A stretch of DNA of 64,000 nt from CAYFFZ01 sp049976505 (GCA_049976505.1 JBMFIC010000002.1:1-64000); one strand, 5' to 3'; positions 41,610-50,985 are shown, numbered from the stretch's first letter. Numbers and translations: made by a program. Notes: a model not told the origin generated them from the letters alone.

Positions 41610-42601
41610 CAGGATCTATCGTAAAGGTGACATGCAACGAAGTGTCCTGGCTCGACCTCCTTCATCTTGGGCTCCTCAACCTTGCATTTGTCGAACGCGT
41701 AGGGACACCTCGGATGGAACCTGCAGCCGGATGGTGGATTTACTGGGCTCGGTATCTCGCCCTTTATCTTTACCTCCGCCTTGGGAGACCTTGGATCAGG
41801 CACCGGTATCGCAGCTATGAGCGCCTGCGTGTAGGGATGGAGCGGGTTCTCAATAAGCCTCTCTGAATCAGCCAGCTCAACTAGCTTCCCAAGGTACATT
41901 ACGGCTATTCTGTCGCTGGTGTGCTTGGCGAGCGCGAGATCATGGGTGATGAACAGGAAAGTTATCCCGTACTTCTCCTTTAACTCAAGCATTACGTTGA
42001 GCACTTCTGCCCTTATTGAAACGTCAAGCATTGATACCGGCTCGTCCGCAACTATGAAATCCGGCCTCAGCACAAGCGCCCTAGCAATAGCCACCCTCTG
42101 TCTCTGCCCACCGCTTAGCTCGTGCGGATAGCGGTACATGAACTCCTCAGGCGGCGTCAGCTTGACGTCGACGAGAGCTTTAGCTACCTCGTCGTCTATC
42201 TTCTCCTTCGGAACCAGCTTGTTGACTACAAGTCCCTCAGCGACCACGTCCCTTATCAGCATTCTGGGGTTTATCGAATCGTACGGATCCTGGAATATTA
42301 TCTGAAGCTTCTTTCTGTATTGCTTGAGCTCTGACTGTTTCAGCTTGAACAGGTCTACCCCGTTGTAGATGACAGAGCCATCTGTAGGATCTATCAGCCT
42401 TATTATAGTCCTTCCGAATGTAGTCTTTCCGCTTCCGGATTCTCCCGCAAGTCCTAGTATCTCCCGTGGATATATATCCAGACTTATACCGTCAACAGCC
42501 CTGACCCACTTCTGCGTTTCACCCTTTATGAAGCTGGAAAAGCCCAGCCTGACCGGGAAGTACTTCCTAACCCCTATAGCACGTAACAGCGGCTCAGGCA
42601 T
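41609..42601 (-). CDS. dppF: Oligopeptide/dipeptide ABC transporter ATP-binding protein (DppF-like)
   Basis: Second ATPase of the peptide importer, about 330 aa. Walker A GESGSGKTT, ABC signature LSGGQRQRVAIARAL, Walker B FIVADEP and the switch His in FITHDL are present. The C-terminal OppD/F tail has the Fe-S-like Cys pattern CRFHPRCPYAFDKC...ACH. I place the start at the ATG at 42601 because GGTGAG precedes it; longer starts within dppD are possible. Its last 121 coding bases are identical to those of dppD. Confidence 0.92.
   Translation of the reverse strand: MPEPLLRAIGVRKYFPVRLGFSSFIKGETQKWVRAVDGISLDIYPREILGLAGESGSGKTTFGRTIIRLIDPTDGSVIYNGVDLFKLKQSELKQYRKKLQIIFQDPYDSINPRMLIRDVVAEGLVVNKLVPKEKIDDEVAKALVDVKLTPPEEFMYRYPHELSGGQRQRVAIARALVLRPDFIVADEPVSMLDVSIRAEVLNVMLELKEKYGITFLFITHDLALAKHTSDRIAVMYLGKLVELADSERLIENPLHPYTQALIAAIPVPDPRSPKAEVKIKGEIPSPVNPPSGCRFHPRCPYAFDKCKVEEPKMKEVEPGHFVACHLYDRS
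41618..41738 (-). repeat. 121-bp perfect direct repeat, copy in dppF
   Basis: Every base from 41618 to 41738 equals 42612 to 42732. It encodes SPPSGCRFHPRCPYAFDKC through VACHLYD at the C-terminus of both ATPases. The flanks diverge abruptly on both sides. Confidence 0.95.
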
Positions 42602-43571
42602 TCCTCTCACCATCGTAAAGGTGACATGCAACGAAGTGTCCTGGCTCGACCTCCTTCATCTTGGGCTCCTCAACCTTGCATTTGTCGAACGCGTAGGGAC
42701 ACCTCGGATGGAACCTGCAGCCGGATGGTGGAGAAGCAAGGTTCGGAGGCGCTCCTGGTATTCCCACAAGCCTCTGCCTTTTGGCCCTGATGTTGGGAAA
42801 TGCACCAAGAAGGCCCTTTGTGTACGGGTGCAACGGGTTCTCATAAATCCGGTATATATTTCCGTATTCCACAACCTTTCCTGCGTAGAATATCGCAACT
42901 TTATCGCAGAGGTCGGCGATTATCGACAAGTCGTGGGTGATAAGCATCATGCCTATGTTGAGCTTCTTCTTAAGGTCCCTGAGAAGGCTGAGGACCTGGG
43001 CCTGAACTATCACATCCAGAGCTGTTGTAGGCTCGTCCAGTATAAGAACGTCGGGGTTGTTAGCCAGTGCCATAGCTATCGCGGCCCTCTGCTTCATGCC
43101 TCCTGAGAATTCATGAGGGTAACTGTTTACCCTTTTCGGATCTATACCGACGAGATCAAAAAGCTCCCTCACCCTGTTCATTGCCTCCTCCTTCGATACG
43201 CGTCTGTGAGTGATTATTGCCTCTGCTATTTGATCCCCTATGGTAAAAACCGGGTCAAACGCATTCATGGAAGCCTGCGGCACCATCGCTATCTTTACCC
43301 ACCTTATCCTTCTGAACTCCTCCTCAGATAGATCCAGAACGTTCTGCCCATCAATATATATTTTCCCCGAAAGTATCTGCGCGTTCCTGGGAAGGAGCCT
43401 CATGATCGTGTTGGCGATGCTCGTTTTGCCGCTGCCTGACTCGCCTGCCAGTCCTAGGCATGTTCCCTTTTCAACCGTAAAGGTAACGTCGTCCACCGCC
43501 TTAACGTAGAGCTTTCCCATCTTGTAGTACATCTTAAGACCTTCCACCCTTAGGACCTCAGACACTTTCAT
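42594..43571 (-). CDS. dppD: Oligopeptide/dipeptide ABC transporter ATP-binding protein (DppD-like)
   Basis: First ATPase of the peptide importer, 325 aa. Walker A GESGSGKTS, the signature FSGGMKQRAAIAMAL, Walker B DVLILDEP and the His switch in LITHDL are clear. It ends in the same Cys-rich tail as dppF. The start ATG gives MKVSEVLRVEGLKMYYKMGKLY and overlaps the upstream membrane-anchored protein gene by 14 bases. Pairs with DppF to power the DppB/DppC channel. Confidence 0.93.
   Translation of the reverse strand: MKVSEVLRVEGLKMYYKMGKLYVKAVDDVTFTVEKGTCLGLAGESGSGKTSIANTIMRLLPRNAQILSGKIYIDGQNVLDLSEEEFRRIRWVKIAMVPQASMNAFDPVFTIGDQIAEAIITHRRVSKEEAMNRVRELFDLVGIDPKRVNSYPHEFSGGMKQRAAIAMALANNPDVLILDEPTTALDVIVQAQVLSLLRDLKKKLNIGMMLITHDLSIIADLCDKVAIFYAGKVVEYGNIYRIYENPLHPYTKGLLGAFPNIRAKRQRLVGIPGAPPNLASPPSGCRFHPRCPYAFDKCKVEEPKMKEVEPGHFVACHLYDGERNA
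42612..42732 (-). repeat. 121-bp perfect direct repeat, copy in dppD
   Basis: Partner of 41618-41738, same orientation, 994 bases apart. Identity across synonymous sites points to recent gene conversion rather than protein-level conservation. Confidence 0.95.
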
Positions 43572-44169
43572 TCACCAGCTTATAGACAAACGTGATATAA
43601 TTCGATCCAATAAAACTACCCCTCGCATAAATAAGATAGCCATAATCCTTGTTATAAACGAGACTCCAGCGGGAGGCGCCAAGGTTGTAAGTGTAAAGAT
43701 AAGGTATTATTGTCATGTTAACCGAAATCACGTTAGTTCTGGAAACAACGTATTTAACTGAAACGCTTTCCCCACCCTGAAACTGTATGTAGACGTTTCC
43801 AGATGCCTGCCTGACGCTGGTGTTAATGAACATGGGCATGCCAAATGAGTAGGGTGCAAAGTACGTGAGGTTGTTCGTAGGGTCAAACACAGGCACGAAT
43901 GAAACGTTGGAGTACGTAACTCCGCTGTCGTTGAGCGGGGTAATCGTATAGTTGAACGTTATGACGGACGAATTGACCCTTATCACGTGAAGCTTAATGT
44001 AGTTTACGTAGTTCCCCTTACCAGGAACGCTCACTATGTATTCATAGTAGAACGTTGAGCCGAGAAGAGCGGATCTGTGAACCTCAGTGTGGGGGACCAG
44101 AACGTAATATGCCCCAATTAATACTATGATGATAACTGCCGCTGCTATGCCCATGGTTGTGCCTTTCAT
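43558..44169 (-). CDS. Membrane-anchored extracytoplasmic protein of transporter operon
   Basis: A 203-aa protein that I cannot assign to a family. One N-terminal membrane helix (about 7-27, AAAVIIIVLIGAYYVLV) leads to a beta-rich, Ser/Thr/Tyr/Asn-rich outer domain with many N-x-S/T sequons (for example NSS, NYT, NVS, NLT, NTS, NMT, NES), so probably N-glycosylated at the cell surface. It overlaps both dppC (4 bases) and dppD (14 bases), which implies a job with the transporter, perhaps as a docking or stabilising subunit. Confidence 0.7.
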   Translation of the reverse strand: MKGTTMGIAAAVIIIVLIGAYYVLVPHTEVHRSALLGSTFYYEYIVSVPGKGNYVNYIKLHVIRVNSSVITFNYTITPLNDSGVTYSNVSFVPVFDPTNNLTYFAPYSFGMPMFINTSVRQASGNVYIQFQGGESVSVKYVVSRTNVISVNMTIIPYLYTYNLGASRWSLVYNKDYGYLIYARGSFIGSNYITFVYKLVNESV

Positions 44170-45698
44170 TGTCCTCTTAGCCTCGGGTTGAATATCTCAT
44201 CAAGCGCATAACCCACCATCACGAAGGCAAGCGAAAGCAGGACTATGGCCAGACCTGGAAAGATGAACCACCACCATCCAAACTGGAAATATACCGCTGA
44301 GGCAGCGTGATCATAAGCTTTTGACAGCATCCTTCCCCACGTCGGGGTAGTTGATGAGCCTGGGAACAGGAAGTCGAGGGCGGCCTCAGTGAGTATAAAG
44401 CCAGGGACGCTGAGAGCGAGGTTAGCATAAACCAGCCCCATAATGTTGGGAAGTATGTGCGTGATCATTATGTGCACGTTTCCTGCTCCAAGGGCTTTGG
44501 ACGCCTCTATGTATCCTCTTTCCTTAAGCGATAGAACCTGAGACCTTATAACCCTGGCTATAGACGGCCAGGACAGAACGGCGAACAGAATTACTATCCA
44601 GAAATACAGGCTTTTCGCTGTAAATGCGTTCTGCGTAAGAAGGAATATAACAACTATAGCAAGCGGCAGGAATGGTATAACGAGGAATATGTCCGTTATC
44701 CTCATCAAAACCTCCTCAGTGACGCCTCCAAGCAGGCCAGCGATGAGCCCCACTATCAGACCAAAAACAACCGAGAAGATCGACGCCAATAAGCCCACCT
44801 CAATTGATATCCTTGATCCCCAGACGAACTGGGACCAAAGATCCCTACCGTTGTTATCCGTGCCCAGAAGGCCGTAGTGTCTGCCGTAGATGAAGAAATA
44901 GGGATCTGCAAGCGAAAACCTCACGTATCCGGGTGTCGAGGACTGATAAGCTATAACCTGCACGTTCAGCTTGTACGTTCCCTGCTGGCTCATCAGGTTC
45001 ATGGCCGGCATGCTGAGGGCCTGGCCTGCAGGGCCAAAGGCGGATAAAACCACTGGCGTGGTATCAGAGGCAAGATATATCGCGTTCCAGTGGTTTATTG
45101 ACAGCCCATGCCTAAGCGTATCGATCACGCCAGGCCAGGTCGACATGTAAGTATAGGATGTAAGATCGTAAACGTGACCGTTCGGAGCAATTAATGTGAA
45201 CTTAACGTACAGGTCTGAGATGCCCTGAACGACCTGGGGATCGATAAGGGCACCAAAAGCCAGCTTGTATGGCGGCTTGTAGCTGTAAACGAATGGGTAA
45301 GTCATGTTAAGAAGCACAACTCTTCCAAATCCCGGGGGAACGGTTGCTGAAACGTTGATCACCTGCGCTTCGTCAGTTGTGTATCTGGTTACGCTGACAT
45401 ATTTAGCCGGAAGGGATTCCGTGGTAATCGTGTAGTTAGCCGCTGGAGAAACGCTGATCTCCCAAGAGCTTATCTTGTTGCTGACCGCCTCAAGGTTTGG
45501 CGGAAGATTGTGATAAATTGGAAAAACCGTGGCCCAGCTTGGAACAGCCCACGGCCCGGCAACAAAGGTCTCCATTGGCGGGTTGGAGGTCAGATATGGA
45601 GCAAAAAGCGCCATAAGAGAAAAGAAAACTATAATGAACGCACCGGCCATGCCCATCCGGCTTTTCAGGAATATCTTTAATCCTCCTCTGTAGGACAT
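44166..45698 (-). CDS. dppC: Peptide ABC transporter permease (DppC-like) with large external insertion
   Basis: Permease of 510 aa; typical DppC proteins are about 300. The first membrane helix (about 15-35, MAGAFIIVFFSLMALFAPYLTS) is followed by about 220 residues of hydrophilic, beta-rich sequence. The usual SRISIEVGLLASIFSVVFGLIVG helix and permease core (280-500) come next, with the EAA loop GYIEASKALGAGNVHIMITHILPN. The insertion is on the outer face. Operon position between dppB and a surface protein supports peptide uptake. Confidence 0.9.
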   Translation of the reverse strand: MSYRGGLKIFLKSRMGMAGAFIIVFFSLMALFAPYLTSNPPMETFVAGPWAVPSWATVFPIYHNLPPNLEAVSNKISSWEISVSPAANYTITTESLPAKYVSVTRYTTDEAQVINVSATVPPGFGRVVLLNMTYPFVYSYKPPYKLAFGALIDPQVVQGISDLYVKFTLIAPNGHVYDLTSYTYMSTWPGVIDTLRHGLSINHWNAIYLASDTTPVVLSAFGPAGQALSMPAMNLMSQQGTYKLNVQVIAYQSSTPGYVRFSLADPYFFIYGRHYGLLGTDNNGRDLWSQFVWGSRISIEVGLLASIFSVVFGLIVGLIAGLLGGVTEEVLMRITDIFLVIPFLPLAIVVIFLLTQNAFTAKSLYFWIVILFAVLSWPSIARVIRSQVLSLKERGYIEASKALGAGNVHIMITHILPNIMGLVYANLALSVPGFILTEAALDFLFPGSSTTPTWGRMLSKAYDHAASAVYFQFGWWWFIFPGLAIVLLSLAFVMVGYALDEIFNPRLRGQ

Positions 45699-45700
45699 CT

Positions 45701-46717
45701 CTAACCCCTCCTGATCCTCGGATCCAGAAGGCCATAGGATATATCGGCTATAAAGTTAGCTAAAACGACCATTAGCGATATTATAAAGAAGATCGCCTGC
45801 TCGAGCGGAAAGTCCTGAGTAATTATAGCCATGTACGTCCAGTATCCAAGCCCTGGCCAGCCGAATATGGTTTCCGTGATTACAGCCCCTGAAAGCACGA
45901 AGCCCATCGATATTGCAAAAATAGTAAGCGTGGGCAGGATGGCATTCCTGAGCACGTGCTTGTAAAGTATTGCCCTGTTCCTCAGCCCCTTAGCCCTCAA
46001 CATTGTTACGAAGTCCTCGTTTATTATGTCGATGGCCGTGGATCTCTGAATAAGATAAAATCCCCCTATGCTAATCAGCGTCAGGGATGTGAATGGCAGC
46101 GCCATCGACTTCAACAGGGCATAGTAAAAACTGAGACCCGTGAACTGGCTGAAGTATGCCGCAGCGTTAGGCGGAGCCCATTTGAGATAGTATGCAAAAA
46201 CGAGAAGAAGCAGGCTGCCTATCCAGAAGGAAGGCATGGCATAGAAGAAGAGGAGCGTCATGAACGAAATCTGATCAACTGGAGTCCCCCTCTTGTGAGC
46301 CGAAAAGACGCCCAGGTAAAGGCTTATTACAAAGGAGACTACCGTTGACCCGCCAAGCAGAAGCACCGTGTATGGAGCATATCTCGCTATCGTATCTATA
46401 ACAGGGCCGCTGAGCGCGCTTCCAACGTTATATCCGAACTGAAACGTGAACATCGCCTTAAGATAAATAAAATACCTAACGTCAAGGGGCTTGTTAAAGC
46501 CCAGCTGAGAAATAACCTGCTGCCTTATCTTTTCAATGTACTGCAGGTTATGCTGAGTACCTATAACAGGGACAAACCACTGCTCAGGATTTATCCCCAA
46601 TAGCGTAAATGGAAGCACCTGAAACAGGAAGAAGTTTATCGTTGCTATAACCCACATGGTTATAAAAATGCTTACGATTTTCTTAATAATGTAAGCCTTA
46701 ATACCCATGCCCTTCAT
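45701..46717 (-). CDS. dppB: Peptide ABC transporter permease (DppB-like)
   Basis: Permease of 338 aa with six predicted helices. The N-terminal helix (about 9-30) and the EAA loop LRAKGLRNRAILYKHVLRNAILPTLT (near 235-260) are typical of the DppB/OppB branch. Pairs with DppC. Start ATG at 46717 or the internal MGIKAY. The gene follows the binding protein by about 50 bases and precedes dppC by 2. Confidence 0.93.
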   Translation of the reverse strand: MKGMGIKAYIIKKIVSIFITMWVIATINFFLFQVLPFTLLGINPEQWFVPVIGTQHNLQYIEKIRQQVISQLGFNKPLDVRYFIYLKAMFTFQFGYNVGSALSGPVIDTIARYAPYTVLLLGGSTVVSFVISLYLGVFSAHKRGTPVDQISFMTLLFFYAMPSFWIGSLLLLVFAYYLKWAPPNAAAYFSQFTGLSFYYALLKSMALPFTSLTLISIGGFYLIQRSTAIDIINEDFVTMLRAKGLRNRAILYKHVLRNAILPTLTIFAISMGFVLSGAVITETIFGWPGLGYWTYMAIITQDFPLEQAIFFIISLMVVLANFIADISYGLLDPRIRRG

Positions 46718-46768
46718 ACTTAAGCAAAAAAATAATATTTAAATTTTTTAGTTGAGTTTGCGAAAAGA

Positions 46769-49429
46769 TTACTTCTTTCTCCTGAGGGCCCAGGCCACTA
46801 CCGCGATGATCACGACTATTATTATGACCGCGGCTGCAATATAGTATCCAGTATAGCTTGGCTTCGGCGGTGGCGGCACTGGAGACAGGGTGGCAGTCTG
46901 GAGAACGCCAGCCAGGGACGGTGTCACCGATAGCGTCGTGTTATACGGCTTGAACCCGGTTGCGGAGACCGTTACGGTCTGGGTTCCTAGCGGCACGTTG
47001 GCGAGAACGGCTATGCCCGAGGAGTTTGTAGTGGCTGAAATTCCAGCGATAGTTACAGTTGCGCCAGCTATGGGTGTTCCGTTAGCTGCTACAACCTTGA
47101 ACGGGATTGTAACCGCTGTAACTGGAGTCACGGTGAGTCCGCTGTAGCTGTACCACACCCTGCTTAGGCCGAATGAAGTGTATGTGGCGTTGACCATGAG
47201 CTCATACGTTCCTGGGCTCAGCGATGAGGTGGGTATTGAAGCCGTGTAGCTGCCGTTGCCAACTGAAGTCAACGGCACCGATTCGTAGACGTATCCTGAA
47301 GCCGGGTTTATCACCTCGACTACCCCAGTTGCGTTGGTTATAGGTATGTATCCGGTGGATCCTGGAGCTACGCCCTCAAAGGTTGAGCTGGTCGGGTTGT
47401 ATATCTCCTCCATTATGTTGACCTTGAACGGCGCGCTGGTGCCCTGCGAGACCGATGTCATCCATGCCCACCATGCGCTTCTGTAGTAGTTCGGGTTCTT
47501 GGTGAGCGTTATCACGTTGGTTACCTTGTTCCATGACTGGAATACGAAGGGTCCGCTTCCGACCTCAAGGTTGGGCAGCCAGTACATCCACTCGGGCAGG
47601 GTCTCGCTTGGCGAGTAGAGATATGAAGATAGACCTGATATCTTGGCCAGAGGCACAGTGGTGTCCATTGCGCTCGTGGATCCAGCCACGACTGATGGGT
47701 TGAAGTACTTGAATATGTGCATCGGAATTACGGGTATGTTAAGCGTGTATATGTTCCAGAGGTTCGTTGAGTTGACGTACAGCTGTATCTCATATGGGTT
47801 GTTCGGAGGTATGTAGGTTGCAAGCAGACCGAATGGCGGGGTTGAAGCATAAGCGTTGGGCGTTGAGGCTCCAGAAAGACCCTGGACGTTCCAGTACCAG
47901 AGCGAGAAGTTGAAGTCGTATGCAGTTAGAGGAACTCCATCCTGCCATGTGTCGTTCTTCCAGAAGTTTATGGTTATGATCTCGCCGTTAACTATCTTTG
48001 AAGCGTTGAACGGGTTCCACCATCCGTTGCCGCTCCCAAGCGGGGCAGTTACGTCATACTGCACGCTGAACGTTCCCATCCATGGTATCAGAGATCCGTT
48101 GGTTACGCCCCATGGTGGAGTGCCTAACGGGCTGTCATAAACCTCCTGCCACACATCGACCTGCCAGACCCAGTTCGTCACGTAGAGCGGATTCAGAGAT
48201 GTGGGAGCGGAGTGCAGAGCCTCAGTGAACGTGCCGCCGTATGGCGCGTTAGATGGATGGACGTTGAGAGCGGTGTAGTAGAGTCCGGTTTCCTCGTTGG
48301 GTCCTGTTGTTGGTATCTGGGCGAAGCCGGTCCATCCCTTGACGTAGTCAGCGTAGATCTGGTTGGACCAGAGCCCTATCACATATGGAAGCTGCTGATA
48401 GAAGATCTCCTGGACCATCCATGCTGCGTGCTGAGCCACGCTCACGTTGGTTGCGGCCCAGTACAGAATGTCAGTCCAGTAGTCCATGCTCTCGTTCCAG
48501 AAGTTTCCAAAGTTGACTATTCCCGCAAGCTGGCCGTTGAAGAAGAACCACGGATAGTTTGGCATCCAGCTCACTATCCAACCGAAGGTGTACATGCCCC
48601 ACGTGTCTATCTGGTTAGCAAGGGTCATGTTGAAAACTGGAGGCGTTGTCGAGAAGTTGCTCAGCATGGTGCCCTCCGAAATTACAACGCCAGCTGCAGG
48701 AGAGTAGATAACGGATGATGCTGTCACACCGGTTACGGGCTTAAGGGTTATTGTTAGGTTTATCTTCTGGGCAGCGTTGTACAGTGCTATAGCTAGATCC
48801 GTTCTGAGGGGATCGTCCGACCTGTAGTAGAGCACGGGCGAGAATGGCTTGCCATAGAGAGTCCACTGTCCGGTAACTGGGTTGTACTCTATTCCGGGCA
48901 CCATCTCCAGCTCCTGCATCGCGGCCGTCAGGTTGTAGCTGTATGGATACGGTAGCTGGTTGTCAAACCAATAGGTGGATGCGTAAGGAGGAGAGAAGAG
49001 CGTGGGGTTGTAGAGGTAGGGCTCCGCGACCGCCGCTACGCCGTACAGAGACTGAAGATACGAGTAGTCAACCAAATCGGCTATGGCCCTCCTGAAATGT
49101 ACGTTGCTGTAAGGATACATCAGCATGTTGAAAGCTATGCCATCAAAAGCATACGATGGCGTTACGTTTGCATAAACGCCTGGAGTAGTCAGGGCAGTTG
49201 TGTACATGCTAGGAGTTAGGCTCCACTCCATAGCCTGTATCTGTCCTGAGGTGAGTGCTAGGAACGCGTTCTGATCGCTCGAATAGACGTTGAAGATCAG
49301 GGTGTTAATCAGAGGACCATGGGTGTGAACCTGGGTCGGAAGAAGCATTGGGGACTGCGCTACTGCAGGAGAAACGGAGAATCCCAGTATTAATAGCGGC
49401 ACTAGGAAATATAGATATTTTGTCTTCAT
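46769..49429 (-). CDS. Peptide-type solute-binding protein (SBP family 5), membrane-anchored
   Basis: Extracytoplasmic binding protein of 886 aa, larger than the usual 500-700. Signal peptide at about 1-24 (LVPLLILGFSVSPAVAQS). The family 5 fold follows, with FRRAIADLVDYSYL and TINFWKNDTWQDGVPLTAYDF. Near 770-850 a carboxypeptidase-regulatory/PEGA-like domain carries GTPIAGATVTIAG and VPLGTQTVTVSATGFKPY. The C-terminus (about 858-882) is a membrane anchor ending RRKK. The archaeal-style C-terminal anchor keeps it at the cell surface, where it captures oligopeptides. Confidence 0.9.
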   Translation of the reverse strand: MKTKYLYFLVPLLILGFSVSPAVAQSPMLLPTQVHTHGPLINTLIFNVYSSDQNAFLALTSGQIQAMEWSLTPSMYTTALTTPGVYANVTPSYAFDGIAFNMLMYPYSNVHFRRAIADLVDYSYLQSLYGVAAVAEPYLYNPTLFSPPYASTYWFDNQLPYPYSYNLTAAMQELEMVPGIEYNPVTGQWTLYGKPFSPVLYYRSDDPLRTDLAIALYNAAQKINLTITLKPVTGVTASSVIYSPAAGVVISEGTMLSNFSTTPPVFNMTLANQIDTWGMYTFGWIVSWMPNYPWFFFNGQLAGIVNFGNFWNESMDYWTDILYWAATNVSVAQHAAWMVQEIFYQQLPYVIGLWSNQIYADYVKGWTGFAQIPTTGPNEETGLYYTALNVHPSNAPYGGTFTEALHSAPTSLNPLYVTNWVWQVDVWQEVYDSPLGTPPWGVTNGSLIPWMGTFSVQYDVTAPLGSGNGWWNPFNASKIVNGEIITINFWKNDTWQDGVPLTAYDFNFSLWYWNVQGLSGASTPNAYASTPPFGLLATYIPPNNPYEIQLYVNSTNLWNIYTLNIPVIPMHIFKYFNPSVVAGSTSAMDTTVPLAKISGLSSYLYSPSETLPEWMYWLPNLEVGSGPFVFQSWNKVTNVITLTKNPNYYRSAWWAWMTSVSQGTSAPFKVNIMEEIYNPTSSTFEGVAPGSTGYIPITNATGVVEVINPASGYVYESVPLTSVGNGSYTASIPTSSLSPGTYELMVNATYTSFGLSRVWYSYSGLTVTPVTAVTIPFKVVAANGTPIAGATVTIAGISATTNSSGIAVLANVPLGTQTVTVSATGFKPYNTTLSVTPSLAGVLQTATLSPVPPPPKPSYTGYYIAAAVIIIVVIIAVVAWALRRKK

Positions 49430-49452
49430 TCAATAGATTTAAAATAGCTTTT

Positions 49453-49463
49453 GTATATAAATT
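49453..49463 (-). promoter_or_regulatory. Candidate TATA box of the peptide transporter operon
   Basis: On the minus strand TTTATATAC lies about 25-30 bases before the binding-protein ATG at 49429. The gap is otherwise A+T-rich. Confidence 0.5.
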
Positions 49464-49580
49464 TTTCTTGCCGCGTGAGGAACTTAAAGAATAATTACAT
49501 GGGATGGGCTAAGTTTCGTATGAAATAAATTGCAAGACTTATCTACTTACATGTTTTGCCATTTAAAATTTTTACAGGTT

Positions 49581-50456
49581 TTAGTGAAGAGAATCAAGGA
49601 TTTTATGAACGCTCATATCGGGCGTGAGGATGAAGCTGCTTGAGCCGTCGATGTCGCACCGTATAAAATCGGCTGGCTCGATGCCCCTTACTGTAAATCT
49701 ATCATCCATTCGGCCCTCCTGGAGAAGCTCAATAGGAACAGACATGGCAAAACCTGTCCTCAGTTCGCCGCCTGCCAGATACACCGGCGCTTGAAGCATA
49801 CCCGCCATCCTCTCAAGGCCGACCGGACTGTTTCTGAGCGGACATACTACTGCAGTAACAGCCCTGTTTGTGCACCTTTTGTATATCGATAGAAGGCCGG
49901 ATAGTACCTTAGCAAGGAATGACCTCCCTGCGAAGGGCACATATGCCACTATGTCCCTTCCTCCTGTCAGGAGCCTCTCAAGGAGGACGTAGCTTTCCCT
50001 TGTTCCATTCAGGAAAACCCCAGCTGTTCCCGATTTTCTGCATCTTCCACAGCCACCCCTTACCGTGTAGTTAATCATGAAGTACTGTCCGCCAAGCTTC
50101 AGGATTACGTACGAGCGTTCGGGGCTTATTTCATCTATTTTTATTGATCTAGCGGTGCTGATAATCGAATCAACCAGCTTGTAAAGTTCTGCATCTGACC
50201 CGTTTAGCAGGCTCACCCTGATCCTCTTTCCATCCGATTCAGCAGCTATCCTTCTGGAAACGCTTGCGATGCTGGGGTATTTGAAAGCGTAATGGACCTC
50301 CTTAACGCCGCAGATCCCAGCACCTTTCTCTATATCCTCAACTCTAGAAGGCCTTAAAAGCACGTATGACTCCGTGGCTCTTGCACCCGGCATCAGCGAT
50401 GATATGCATTCTGCCTCCTCCTTGTTTTCCGCTCTCAGCAGTATGTATCCCTTCAA
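49581..50456 (-). CDS. Hypothetical protein, possible degenerate ThiI-like
   Basis: A 291-aa protein I do not firmly recognise. Residues about 75-140 (from RIRVSLLNGSDAELYKLVDSI) could be a THUMP-like domain. A CGRCRKSG motif and AGVFLNGTRES sit where a PP-loop such as LSGGIDS would be in tRNA 4-thiouridine synthetases, but the PP-loop residues are not preserved. So a ThiI-derived function is only a guess. It is preceded by 9 bases from the Lrp-type regulator gene on the same strand. Confidence 0.45.
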   Translation of the reverse strand: MKGYILLRAENKEEAECISSLMPGARATESYVLLRPSRVEDIEKGAGICGVKEVHYAFKYPSIASVSRRIAAESDGKRIRVSLLNGSDAELYKLVDSIISTARSIKIDEISPERSYVILKLGGQYFMINYTVRGGCGRCRKSGTAGVFLNGTRESYVLLERLLTGGRDIVAYVPFAGRSFLAKVLSGLLSIYKRCTNRAVTAVVCPLRNSPVGLERMAGMLQAPVYLAGGELRTGFAMSVPIELLQEGRMDDRFTVRGIEPADFIRCDIDGSSSFILTPDMSVHKILDSLH

Positions 50457-50465
50457 TTTACGTGC

Positions 50466-50927
50466 TTATACTAAAAGCTCGAATGTCTTGGCCCTGTACC
50501 TCAGTGATATGAAGGTTTCTGTGTATGTTACGCCATCTATGGCTCCCACCTTATCCGTTATAAGCGTGTGTAGCTCCTCAATAGATTTTGCCTTAAGGAA
50601 GACCAGAAAGTCGTATCTTCCTGTAACCTCAATAACCTGTCTGACCTCAGGCATCTTGTAGAGCGTGTCATATACGGAGTCCCTTTTCTTCGACTCAGCG
50701 TTTATACCTATAATAGCTAGCACCTTCCAGCCGAGAAGCTCCTCGTTAACCACCGTGGTGAACCCTACTATGTATCCAAGCTTCTGAAGCCTTCTGATCC
50801 TTGAATACACGACGCTTGGATCCAGGTTTAGCTTCTTGCTGAGCTTTGGTATGCTCTGGCTTGCATCCTTTGTAAGCTCGGTTAAAATTTTGATGTCTTT
50901 CTCATCTATTTTTAGTGATTTTTGCAT
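50466..50927 (-). CDS. Lrp/AsnC family transcriptional regulator
   Basis: A 153-aa regulator. The N-terminal helix-turn-helix is at about 10-55 (DEKDIKILTELTKDASQSIPKLSKKLNL and SVVYSRIRRLQKLGYIVGF). The C-terminal RAM domain (70-150) binds amino acids in this family; VIEVTGRYDFLVFLKAKS fits. Which ligand and which genes it controls is unknown. Co-directional with the 291-aa unknown gene. Confidence 0.92.
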   Translation of the reverse strand: MQKSLKIDEKDIKILTELTKDASQSIPKLSKKLNLDPSVVYSRIRRLQKLGYIVGFTTVVNEELLGWKVLAIIGINAESKKRDSVYDTLYKMPEVRQVIEVTGRYDFLVFLKAKSIEELHTLITDKVGAIDGVTYTETFISLRYRAKTFELLV

Positions 50928-50985
50928 ACCGCTTAAGCTTTAATAAAAATAAAAATTAAATCTTTTCTCAAAACTTTATAAAAAT

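Noticed and set aside
42369..43106. Long plus-strand frame opposite dppF/dppD
   Set aside because: It is the mirror of two real ATPase genes with all motifs intact on the minus strand.
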